Positions 1 to 10,074 of a DNA stretch of 64,000 bases are shown piece after piece. Origin of the DNA: Dissophora ornata (taxonomy: Eukaryota > Mortierellomycota > Mortierellomycetes > Mortierellales > Mortierellaceae); NCBI GenBank assembly GCA_025201705.1, contig MU616595.1, forward strand, positions 25,656 through 89,655. Reading direction: 5' to 3'. The notes beneath the pieces are model-generated. The model searched no databases, was not told the origin of the DNA, and was given only the letters and a program-made list of their open reading frames with translations. The first letter of the stretch is position 1. Every line of letters begins with the position of its first letter. Both the position numbers and the translations under genes were made by a program.

Positions 1-411
1 CGCTATAAAGATTGCGTTAACAGACTTGCTGACCCTGAAAATATGTCCGCCATGGCGCCATATTTTTGTCCAGTCTGTCAACTTGACTGACTGACTGACT
101 GACAATAATAATGATAACAAGACGCGTGTCCCGTCAGACAGAACAGATAGCAGCGGGTAAGCTTAGGGAGGTACATGCCTTTTGTGCAAAAGCGTGTTTA
201 AAAGAAACGTGCATTGGGCCGCCACTCTCGTGTTGTCAGTCACCGTCATTGATAGCCAACGCCAAGAATAGCCAGGGTCGGAAAATGAAGTAGACGTCGT
301 CAATTTTTTTTACTCGAGCCACAAGGAACCAAGGTCTCGCTCCTTCCTTTCTCACGCTCTCGCCGCGCGAGGGCGTAATGTATTCAAACCAAACCAGTAG
401 TGGTAAAAACA

Positions 412-715
412 ATAATGTTCTGTCTATCTAGTCATGGGCCTCTGCCGATCGATGGTCTAGGTGTCTTATCCAGACTCTGAATCCTCACACCTGCTTGCTG
501 GCAGCAAGAGACAAACTATTGTAGCCGAGATTCATATATAGCGAGATCGCTTTTTATATTTTATTTTTTTATTCATGGAACCTCCTATCTGTCTACACAT
601 GTCTCATAAAATTAACAGCGCCTTCTAATTCCATGGTTGTGTCTTCTTCATACTCTTCATGTGTAATTCACCTTCATCTCCATGTCACCAGACCGTATTT
701 CTTTTATTAAAATAG
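412..715. repeat. Direct repeat copy 1 flanking a decayed gene
   Basis: Non-coding stretch that recurs in the same orientation at about 3688-4145. Shared landmarks, in the same order, are 'aataatgt', 'ttatccagactctgaatcct', 'gcaacaagagacaaactatt', 'cctcctatctgtctaca' and 'attaacagcgcctt', then a 'catactcttca' block and a run near 'aaaatagc'. The two copies bracket the broken gene at 1.1-3.5 kb. It could be a duplicated gene border or LTR-like termini. No tRNA primer site or polypurine tract was seen, so an LTR origin is not supported. Confidence 0.6.
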
Positions 716-1089
716 CCAAAAAAGGCTGGCCCTGGATGGCTTAAGGATGGCCAAAAGATGGCTGAAGGACGGCCAAAAGGTGGCAACAAGCAGCGTGCGC
801 TGCTGAAGACAACAAGAGGACAGCCAAAAGACAGCTGACAGACAACATTACAGCAAAGAGCCAGCCGTTTGAACGGCTTTATGATTTGGTGCATCCCTCT
901 ATTCATATAGAGTTTTTAGAAATAGCAGTCCCGTATTTCGCTATTTCCTATTATGGGACCCAGTTTGAACCAAAATTTGCAGACTCAAGAGAGTGACGGT
1001 TTCTATGCCCACGCGTATTCAGATTGTCTTTGGCCTGAGCACATGCAACATCCAACTGTACTCAAGTCCAACTATCCTCAAATCCAACA

Positions 1090-3525
1090 TGGTTTTCTCA
1101 CCCGCTGCCTTGTTTTTACACAGCTCATCAGTTGTTCATCCAAAAGACTTGATACAAACATTTCGCATAAAATTCAATCTAAAAGATCCATCTGAGCTCA
1201 TTCATTTCATGGATGGTGCCGCAAAGGAGATTCTCGAAACGCACCCCGACAACGCCAGAGTCGCGAACTATCGCGAAATCTTCAAGGTATGTATTATAGA
1301 CACTTGATAAAATATAGGTCATTGGTGGAATGGAGCACATGTATGCTACATAGTGACTTGGTTATACTTGTGGTAAAGATAGCAAATCATATGGAACTTA
1401 TTTACAACCTAATAAACGACTGATAGGAACCATCATTTGCTCGGTCTTGTCAAAGACTTTTCACCCCTAAAGCTCGATCGAAAGCAGCAGGTGCCAATAA
1501 TAGCACATCGTCATACTCCCTACGTGATGCAACTGTTGAGAAGCGCAAGATTCCAACTCCAGCCGAGGATCCTGTCATCGAGGTTGACGATTGGGATTTG
1601 GATCAGGTTTTCGTTCAAGGTCGCGCCGAATCGGTTGGACATATCATCAAGAAGGCCGCCGCAGACCTCGTTCCAATCGCAGATACCTTGTCACAGGTCC
1701 GCCGTAGGCAATTCGTCTTGGGAATGTCATCGATTCTCGACCTTGCAGACTTGTCACCAGAAGGACAACTTTGTAACTTGTTCAACAAAGACCAGCAAGA
1801 GGAGCTCAAGAAGAGGTACAAATACTTGAACCAGCTCAAGTTAACGACTTTGCTGATTCCAGAGGAGCTCAACTTGCATTTAGAGATGACAGTTGTGAGC
1901 CTTGCAAAGTAAGAGTTGGATTAATGCACTGGAGAAAAAGAAGTTTCGTACGCCTTGGTGCATGGCCTTGTGAATCTGACTAACGATGTTTTCCACTTTT
2001 AGAGGGGGTTTCTCAGCGGCGCAATCGTATTTGCATCGGATAATCGGAAACAGTACAGAAAGAACAGCGAGGTATCTTTCTCTCCTTCTACATGTAGTTG
2101 AGACCCATGCATGTCATACACACCTCTTCTCGACAAGAAGCACATCCGTCAACACATCAGAGATGGATATATATGTCAATGTCCGGCAACCTCTCTTCTT
2201 TGTTGGCTCACCAGCCAATGTCCGCATCAAGATTGGAGACTACCATACCATGGGGAAATGAGGAGAGGCGATCATACTACATGTGTAGAAGTCGTGAGTA
2301 GTTTCTAGGATCGGGGGTCAGTGGGTCAGAGGGTCAAGGGTCAGTGGATCAGAGGGTCAGGGGTCAGTGGGTCAGAGGGTCAGGGGTCAGGGTGTAGTGA
2401 GTGAAAAGGCTGCTTCATTACGATGTCGCTAGATCGGTTCTTATATAATATTATCATGTGGATTATCCCGCTGCAATAAGGACAACACCGCTGTCGCGTT
2501 CAAGATCGATTCTCACGTTCTCTTGGACCACAATGGCAGAAAATACGAGTTGGTGGTGATGGAGGTGGCAAAGAGCACAGAGAAGAGAAAGACATGTTCA
2601 GATGGAGCAACGCCAAGGTCGTTATCAACGTACTTGATGAAGTACTCCCAGACATGACACGTTCCTGAGAGTCACCTGCTCTTTTGGCATCCAGATTGGC
2701 GGCATATCTGGTGTCATCTACTCCCTCCATTTAGTCGCCCCTACTCTCTACGTCGCAGTCTACGAGGCGTCATTGCAGTTCCCCACCACCCCTAGTTCTC
2801 TGAGTAAGTTTGGCCAAACACTCAATGCTCTGTTTTGGCTCCGAAAGTTGAACGAGAGAGGGATGCTTGTTCGCTGCCACTTAGCGACGATCAGAACCAT
2901 TCAGGATGTCCTTGCACAGTCTTCAGATGTTCAAGTGAGTCAAGACAGGAAGAACTGAACCAACAAGATCTTTTACACCCCACCCAAAGGTACAAAGATC
3001 CGCCGCATTGAAGACCTGGTGAGGCCACCTTCCTCCAATACAGTGCATATTTGGGACTCTTGTTCATCATTCTGTAGACTAGCATGTAAACCTTAAATTA
3101 TCGCACAGACCTTCCTACACGATTGAATTTCCGGGTGCAGGTTTCGATGAGGATGGATGGGGTTTGGTTGAACATGAAGGTGTTCCAAGATACTGCAATG
3201 TGTATCTTAATAAATCTTATGGAGGAAAATTCGCAACCTCCTTGGCACAGTCGAGAACCAGTTCAACAACTACAGCATGCATCGGCTCAGCGACTACAAC
3301 CACTGCACCATACATCTTCCTCAGCGCTATCCACAGTAGCAACAGCAGTAGTCTTAAATGAGCACCAGCGCAGGATGGCAGGTATCAACTTGACATCCAC
3401 CGATTTATTCTCGATGTTGGCGTTCGATGATAGTATCCTTCCTTACTTTGGGTCCGCTCTTTTTCTTGCTGTTTTTGTTCATACCCTTTTCCGGCATCCC
3501 CCGCCAAAAAGAGCGCAGTGACAAT
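1090..3525 (+). pseudogene. Decayed multi-exon gene of unidentified fungal family
   Basis: A coding-like start at the ATG at 1090 reads MVFSPAALFLHSSSVVHPKD and runs to a GTATGT donor at about 1287. It continues in frame after a TAG acceptor near 1426 (EPSFARSCQRLFTPKA...) to 1894, where a GTGAGC donor leads to a short exon from about 2003 (RGFLSGAIVFASDNR). Further on, coding-like stretches appear in changing frames. Near 2490-2600 the + strand reads like VAFKIDSHVLLDHNGRKYE, near 2670-2870 like GGISGVIYSLHLV...FGQTLNALFWLRKLNERG, and near 3110-3260 like FPGAGFDEDGWGLVEHEG. Between them lie stop codons and a minisatellite. No continuous open frame joins the pieces, so I call it a pseudogene. 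An incompletely resolved intact gene is possible but less likely. Function unknown. Confidence 0.45.
2313..2392. repeat. GGTCAG-rich minisatellite
   Basis: Tandem array of a roughly 23-24 bp unit, itself built from GGGTCAGN-type words (gggtcagtgggtcagaggg...). About three copies are present. It sits inside the decayed gene and helps to break its reading frame. Confidence 0.85.
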
Positions 3526-3687
3526 AAAACCCGGATCAAATTGTGTGATGCATTGGACAACTCATAAATGATCAGACAGCCACTACGGGAACTGCCTTGA
3601 CAGTGCGAGGTGTGATAAAGTCGATAAAGCTGACCGATCGATAATACAAACGAATGTATTCGGCTGTGGTGTACGTCGCATGAACAA

Positions 3688-4145
3688 TAATGTCCTTTCT
3701 ATCTTGTTAATAGACCCCACCGATCGATCTTATCCAGACTCTGAATCCTGACGACAGTCATCAACAGTTGGCAACAAGAGACAAACTATTGCAGCCGAGT
3801 TTCATAATCAATCAGGACAACGATATCGATTTTTTTTTAAATTCATGGACCCTCCTATCTGTCTACAGATGCCTTATAGAATTAACAGCGCCTTTTGATT
3901 CTAGGTCGACATCACCCTGATCGTCGTGATGGTTGTGAGCCAGCGAGACGAAGAAAAAACTTTGATGGTTGTGATGAAGGCGTCAAAAAACCGAAGAGTC
4001 ATGGGGGACAGACTTTCTTCCTCATACTCTTCACGTGTAATTCGCCTTGACCTCCGTGTCTTCTGCCTGGCCGTGGAGGAGGTGAAGTTGGGTGAAGAGC
4101 ATTGACCAGATTCCCATATTTCTTCATTTTAAAATAGCAAAAAAA
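3688..4145. repeat. Direct repeat copy 2 flanking a decayed gene
   Basis: Second copy of the repeat at 412-715 in the same orientation, with the same ordered landmarks (Pu-rich 'gcaacaagagacaaactatt', 'cctcctatctgtctaca', 'attaacagcgcctt', 'catactcttcacgtgtaatt'). It carries an extra insertion of about 100 bp relative to copy 1, and ends near the A-rich stretch at 4137-4170. Confidence 0.6.
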
Positions 4146-4510
4146 AAAAATTAAAAAAACAAAAAAAAAGGCCGGCCTAAAGGCGTAGAGTTGGCATGTC
4201 GATGCCCCACCAAATGAAGTTGATATTTTTGGCACACCTTTGTAATAAAAAAATCATGGTTCCATAATGCACGAAAACTAGTTTGCGGGGGCCAGCTCTG
4301 GCCAGCCGACCCGAGACGCTCGAGAAGGCGAACGAAGCAGCTGGTGTTTGTTGTGGCGCCGCAGCAGTTTTACCTGAGCTCCAAGTCTTGGCAGGGCTGT
4401 TTCACCCGTTTGCATGGTCCGTTTGTAAGCAAATGCGGTCACTGTGTCAGTGAACACGTACTGTCACTGCGTGCGCAACATTCGCGTGGTGGAGATTGCT
4501 TCATTCACGC

Positions 4511-4987
4511 ATGAGAATGAGAAAGTCAGATACTCCATCAGCAACGTGTCGATTCCTTAACAGCCGCGTCCACGAGTTTCACGCCCGTATTCTTGAACAT
4601 GGGAAACCGCAGGCGACACCACCACCGGCACCACCATCGACAGGTGACAGCAAACTGACTCCCCTCGGCTGCGGTAATGCCAATGCTGTATCCAGTCGAG
4701 TGACCCATGGTGCAGCCTTGGCCTTGGAATGGGTGTTGACATCCACGGAAGATGTAAATGAGCCAAGGCCGGTTAGTGACCAATCGTTACGCTCAAAGCC
4801 TGAAGAAAAGGATGGCCATCAACAGAAATGGCAGCAGTCGAGGCAGACGCCTGGAGCCTCAAAAGTTTCCGGATCTGACAAGCCTCTGCCTCGAAAGGCG
4901 TTCAAAGCGATCAAGAAGAAGTTGCAGAAGAGGGAGCGCAGACGCCTTGCTGCGATTGAAGCCAGCACAGGTAGGATCATCCATTAA
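4511..4987 (+). CDS. Small basic hypothetical protein
   Basis: Open frame of 158 residues from the ATG at 4511 (MRMRKSDTPSATCRF) to a TAA at 4985-4987. It has a Pro-rich centre and a strongly basic tail, KAIKKKLQKRERRRLAAIEA. No known domain was recognised. A GTAGGA donor-like site near 4970 could splice it further. It may be a chance ORF; nothing beyond composition supports it. Confidence 0.25.
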   Translation: MRMRKSDTPSATCRFLNSRVHEFHARILEHGKPQATPPPAPPSTGDSKLTPLGCGNANAVSSRVTHGAALALEWVLTSTEDVNEPRPVSDQSLRSKPEEKDGHQQKWQQSRQTPGASKVSGSDKPLPRKAFKAIKKKLQKRERRRLAAIEASTGRIIH

Positions 4988-5220
4988 GCCAGATGGGCTG
5001 TATCAAGCCCTGCAGTATTCCACGCGTTATGGATAGAAATCAAAGCACAGAAATGGTGTCTACTGCCTTCGAGGAAATAAAAGATGATTTAGGAGGCGTT
5101 GCATGTATTTCATTCCGCGCCTCCAACTGATTGCGACAAAGACATTCTCTTGGCGCGGACTATTTATTGATTAGTAGCGATCTCGCCTTTTTTTTTGTTG
5201 CTCAAACAAGTAACGACAAC

Positions 5221-7296
5221 ATGAATCCAACAGACTCTGCTCCTCCACCGCGCGCAATCACTTCGGCAGCACTCCGCGTCTTTTCAGTGCCCGAGCTTGC
5301 AGCTTATATCGCGCTTTACCTTCGACCCTTTGAGCAATTGAAGCTCAGTCTAATCTCAAAGGCTCTCCGTCTGGCATTCCCCCCGGCCCTCAAACTCTCG
5401 GTCTCGTCCTTCACATTCTCCACAGAAACTACCAGCGACAGCAGCAAATCTGATAAAAATAGCGATGGACAGGTTTTTGTTTCAAGCCCAAGAACTATCC
5501 GCCACCTGGCTCCTCGCGTGCGATCCCTGTACCTGGAGCTCCACAATGGAACCAGCGACCTGAGACAGCGAGCCATGCTCAACGTCATTTTCGAGAGCTG
5601 TTCAGAATCTTTGGAAGATCTCACGATTAGGTATTGGGGGAATGATACCAAGGTCCTGGAAGAGGTTCTTGTCAACTTGCCAGGGATCCTGAGTCTCTCA
5701 GTGCATTTTATGGCCAGCATAAATGCAATGGAGTTCCCGAAAGCGCTGACCAAGGTCAGAAGGACCATTCGGAAATTGGCCACTGAGCAGGAGAAGGAGC
5801 AGGAGCAGGATGTGGGAAAGGTTAAGAAAAAGATCCATGACCTGAAATCGCTCAAGATACAAAGCGTGATAAAGCACTATGTGAACTGGCCCGGGTTTGT
5901 AGAGATGTTGCAGTCATGCCCAGAGCTGAAGACCTTGGTCCTGAAAGATATGTCTTTCTGGAGAGCCGACGTGAGTAATGCTGTCGAAGGAGCGGAATCA
6001 TGGCCTCTAGGGGACGAAGCGAGCAAGGAAGAGCAAAATACCGAGTATTTCAATTCAACATTGTTCCCAAAGCTGGAGACTCTCAAATTATCTAAGTGCA
6101 ACATCCCTATCGAGCAGTTCTGGGACATGGACGAGGCCTTCCCAAGGTTGAAAGCGCTGATAATGAAGGGTTGTAGTGGTCCTTGGCTCTCTGCGATGAC
6201 CGACCATTATCGTCCATCGCCTTTGGATGGTGTCACTGCAACAGCACCTGCAACTGGAAGAGTCGCCTTTGCACAGCTGAGGAGCCTTACTTTGTGGATT
6301 GAGTTTCAGAGCGGCCGCGCCAGGATCCTATCACTGCTCAATGGTCGGCCCTACATGGAGACACTCGAAACGGATGTGCTACCGGACAAGAGGGATGGCC
6401 TTTTCGAACTCGCCGGGTATTCCTCTGGCTCACAGTCTTCTGATTCGAGCATATCGGGCGATGGAAATCCGAGTCCAGGAACAATAGCTACCAAGGGTTC
6501 AGACACAGCGACTCGGATCAGACACAAGTTCAAACGACTGGCCCTCCAAACGTATGTGTCGCCTGCATACTCAGTCGAGGAACTTGAGGAATTTTATGGC
6601 GCTCAATGCTTCCAGGAACTGGAATACGTTTATATGCAGATTGTAAGCTCTTTCTTTCAAATTTGCACGTTCGGTATCAGGTCACGATTGTTGATAAGTC
6701 TCGACATTTTTATTCTCTTCTCATAGCGCGAGCTATCGACTGGTCTATTTGCATTCGCCAAGACACTGCGACATCTACATCTTGGTGGAGAATCGTCGCG
6801 TTTGCTTCAGCACGAGGCAATGACGCTAAACCAGGTCCTTCGTGGGCTGCCCCAGCTCGAGATTCTCAAGGTCGAGCGCTACATGGATAGTTACCAAGCA
6901 TTTTCTGGCTTAGGACGGGAGGCTGCTGTATCTGCGGGCGACAGATGCGCGCCAGGCGATAACAGCGACGCCTCACAACAAGAGGAGAATACCCGAGTCG
7001 ATTGGTTCCAAGAACGGCCTTTCTTAAGGGAACTCGAAATCCATATTTGTGGGTCCACTAGTATCCTCGAATGCCCAGAGTCGGCTAGTAATGGCAAAAT
7101 CTTGAACGTTTCTGAGCTTCAGAGACAAGTGATTGATCGGTTCAGGTTTTTAGAAAGAATCAAGGTGTACTTGAATCCAACTATTGCGCTACCAGAAACT
7201 GAAGAGTTAGAGTCTTGGAAGAATCAAATCTGGACGGGGCGAGGGGCTAGAGAATGCATGATCCCATGCATTGAAATGGTTCATCTTCATCACTAG
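5221..7296 (+). CDS. F-box/LRR-like protein
   Basis: Two exons, 5221-6642 and 6727-7296, joined by a GTAAGC...TCATAG intron of 84 nt; phase is 0 on both sides. The product is 663 residues. ATG 5221 is the first Met in an open frame that only has non-ATG codons upstream. The N-terminus (VFSVPELAAYIALYLRPFEQ) resembles a degenerate F-box. The rest has repeated Leu-rich strands (LKTLVLKDMSF, LETLKLSKC, LRHLHLGGES, LEILKVERY), as in fungal F-box/LRR proteins that act as substrate receptors of SCF ubiquitin ligases. No direct evidence of substrate. The stop codon lies only 35 bp from the 3' end of the convergent U2 snRNA gene. A decayed copy of its 3' half lies beside the second U2 gene at 33.6-34.05 kb. 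Confidence 0.8.
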
Positions 7297-7331
7297 TCAT
7301 TGGGGTTTGAGTTGAGAATAAAAAGAAGAGT

Positions 7332-7519
7332 TCGGCGTACGACTCGGAGGTAGTGCGATACCGAGGACACCAGTGCCCGGCCAGATAGCAAGCCAGAGCT
7401 GGACCAGGCGTAGCTCAAAAATGAAATTAATCGATTGGTGGCCGTAGCCACCATATTATTCGATTAGAATAATAAGAACAGATACTACACTTGATCTTAG
7501 CCAAAAAGCTAGAGCGGGT
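7332..7519 (-). ncRNA. U2: U2 snRNA, copy 1
   Basis: The reverse strand carries the U2 spliceosomal RNA hallmarks. Stem I reads CTAGCTTTTTGGCTAAGATC and is followed by CAAGTGTAGTATCTGTTCTT, which contains the GTAGTA branch-point recognition sequence. Hairpin IIa is ATTATTCTAATCGAATAAT and hairpin IIb is GGTGGCTACGGCCACC. The Sm site is ATTTTTGA. The stem IV loop is CTCGGTATCGCACTACCTCC, the counterpart of the human terminal stem-loop. With a start 40 bp below a TATAAA box the RNA is about 188 nt, the usual length. It is identical over this span to the copy at 33375-33562. The exact ends are estimated to within a few bases. Confidence 0.95.
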
Positions 7520-7650
7520 AAGGAACCAAATATTTCCCCGTTTAGCGCCCTCTTTTATACTCCTGGAAGACTCATTGGACTGCTGACTGCGGACCAAACC
7601 TACAGTGGAAATAATGTCGGGAAGGTCAGAATAGTCTCATGGTGAGCAAT
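7520..7650 (-). promoter_or_regulatory. U2 snRNA promoter, copy 1
   Basis: TATAAA (reverse strand, 7559-7554) lies 40 bp before the inferred start. The ~130 bp upstream closely match the promoter of the second U2 gene (33244-33374), including ATTGCTCACCATGAGACTAT and GTAGGTTTGGTCCGCAG. The match stops abruptly at about 7650. Conservation may reflect snRNA upstream elements, duplication age, or both. Confidence 0.8.
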
Positions 7651-8256
7651 AAGGCGTGTTAGAGCCCAGTGGCAGTGTTTCTGTGTAAATTAGGACTCGC
7701 TTTTCTGAGAGGCGTGAGGCGAGGTTTCCTCTCACATTTTTTCCAAGATGGGTTTTCAGGCACCACTCGATTGAGAGCAAGATGCATGATCGGCATCGAC
7801 TGGAATAAGCGGCAAGATTTCTATGCACAGAGTTGACCCGCAGACAACTCATATGTCTCACATACACAGATATCTGTCGGTATGCTTGTGGTTTATCCCT
7901 GGATTGAAAATAGATGTGTTAAAACGCGGGGTGGTTTTTTTACTCGGCATAAAGCGAGTAAAGAAAACAGTAAGTTACTACGCGCCTATGCTTCGTGTAA
8001 AACGCGTTCAAGGCACGATGGGCAGTAGCAAGATTTTATTCCACCATTTTAGGAAGCCATCCATCGGTCGTCATCCTTGTAGTGCGCCTTTTGGCGCCTC
8101 GATGACATCTGCGTTGATATCAACTGTAACGTGATCATAAAGCACAGAAACCATAAAAGAGCCAAGACTCACGCAATTCCCATTCCCCCACTCCTCATTC
8201 ACTTCATTGCAACAACTGCCACACTCCCCACTTTTTCAATAACTTTCGGTATCACG

Positions 8257-8658
8257 ATGTCTTTCGCTGGCACACCCCATAACGGCCCCCTCTCTGCCCA
8301 GGAGTTTTACAAACAGGCCCTCGAAGAGTCTGACGCTGGCAAGCGCCGCCGTCTGTTCGCAGATGCCCGTCAGTCGAACCCTACTTCGTATCAGCTCTGG
8401 GTCAAGGCTGCTGAGGCCGAGGAGCACTGGGGCGCAGATCAGACCAAGCTAAAGGATCTTCTGACCAGAGGTGTGACCGTCTTCAAGAACCCTGCTGGCG
8501 CAACCTGTACCGAGAACCATGATCATTCGCAGCACGGCCTCACGGGACCTAAGCCTATTGATAAAAGCGTGTGGTTGTCGGAGGCAACTGCGGCAGAGAA
8601 CAGTGGCAAAGGAAAGACTGCCGCGGCACTGCACGAGGCTGTTGGCGAAGTGCTGTAA
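8257..8658 (+). CDS. Small HAT/TPR-repeat protein
   Basis: A single-exon frame of 133 residues starting MSFAGTPHNGPLSAQEFYKQ. It has helical-repeat texture with the aromatic spacing of HAT repeats: RRRLFADARQSNPTSYQLWVKAAEAEE, then DKSVWLSEATAAENSGKGKTAAALHEAV. This layout recalls the HAT pair in the splicing factor Prp6/Prp1 (..W..AA..EE.., ..W...A...), but at 133 residues it is far shorter than that family. It could be a free-standing HAT-type protein or a surviving fragment of a larger one. ATG 8257 is the first ATG in the frame. Family assignment is an inference. Confidence 0.5.
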   Translation: MSFAGTPHNGPLSAQEFYKQALEESDAGKRRRLFADARQSNPTSYQLWVKAAEAEEHWGADQTKLKDLLTRGVTVFKNPAGATCTENHDHSQHGLTGPKPIDKSVWLSEATAAENSGKGKTAAALHEAVGEVL

Positions 8659-10074
8659 AATATATAAAGCAATTAACAGCGACGCTGAAGTAGACGCCCA
8701 GGACAGGACCAAGTTGTCTTGTTCAATCATTGTCAGAGAACACCCGATGCAAACACCCATATTCCCAAATAAATCCCAAGAAGTTCAAAAAGCTCTGACA
8801 AAGTAGGACCATGGGTCACGAGCTTGATCACGCTATCAGGTGACTGGCTCAAGTATGGTGTTCCTGGAAGGGGACCCCTCAAATCTTTGACACGTAAAAA
8901 GATGTCATTTTGGCGCGATTTTGCATGACAAACCCAGGCAATCGCGTAGATACCACGGAGGAAGAAGAGCGGTCGTATCTTACATGTTACTTCATACTTT
9001 TATGCAGCCGAGGCGAGGAGGCGCAAGGCAGAGACGCGCTTGTTTGAGCATCCGCCCTGCTGTCGAAGATGGTAGAGTGGGGCCCGAATAATACGAAGAA
9101 GCCATTGTTGAGTGAAGGGGTCATCATCCTGTCTGTGTGTCCATTCGTCAGTTACTTGGAGGAGAGCTGCATGCACGAAAGAACAAAAGTGAGATTGCGC
9201 AGAAAATAGTCTTTGGTGGGGAGTGAAACTTCCAGCCGGCGGGTGCACGGTACGACATGTATTGTCGCATAATGTTTGTCGTGCCCGGCGGATAAAAGCA
9301 GGAAAAGCAGATTGATCTACACCGCTGGTTCGTACCGCCGAATGCTGGGATAGCCATTGCTGTGGCTGTTCGTTCCTCGACAGCTTCATCCGGGACGACA
9401 ATTCAGAGAAGAGCCAAAAACAGCCATGTATGGTTCAGTGCAGCTTACACCACGTTGAAAGAGAAGGAAAAAAAAAGAGGGGATATATTGGAGTAGGGGT
9501 GAAAGAAAGGGGAGAGAGAGAGGGCCAAAAATGAGATCAATGCTAGGATCCACCGCTGGCAAAACAACAGAGGAACGAAGGGCAACCACGCTGCATCCTT
9601 CCCACTCTGCGAATGATCGTTGTCATTGGCACGCGGTGAGGATGGACATTTCTGCGAAAGTGGGGCATGGGCCGATCAGTAGTCCCACGACTTCGCACCC
9701 CTTGAAATTGTGTGTCACAGAGGCCAGAACCACATTTTTTTTTGGCTCCTTTTGTTTCGACACGCCTTCCCTGTCCTTCTTTTTATTTCCCTGTCTTCCT
9801 GTTTCCATTTCAAATCCCCCATTCTCTTTCCCTCGTCTGCTCCACATCCATTCCCAGCCTTGTTTTAATTCTCGTTCTCCCATCCACCATCGCCACCAGC
9901 GAGCTTTACTATCCTTCTGCTGCAATCCACCCGTCCTTTACTCTTCATTACCCCTTCCCACAAACGATTGAGCCTCTGTGACCCCACTCTATTTGTCATT
10001 GTCTGATTCGTTCTACTCCGCATAAATCGGCCTTTTGCCCCTTGCTTTCTTTGTCCAGAGCTGAACAAGAACCC
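8659..10074. other. Intergenic region and long leader of the bZIP gene
   Basis: No convincing gene on either strand. The last ~350 bp (about 9730-10000) are strongly pyrimidine-rich on the + strand, which fits a promoter/5' leader of the bZIP gene that follows. The longest frames here begin with non-ATG codons or lack protein-like composition. Confidence 0.5.

Noticed and set aside
412..4145. LTR retrotransposon with the direct repeats as LTRs
   Set aside because: No reverse transcriptase, integrase, primer site or polypurine tract; the sequence between is remains of an ordinary-looking gene.
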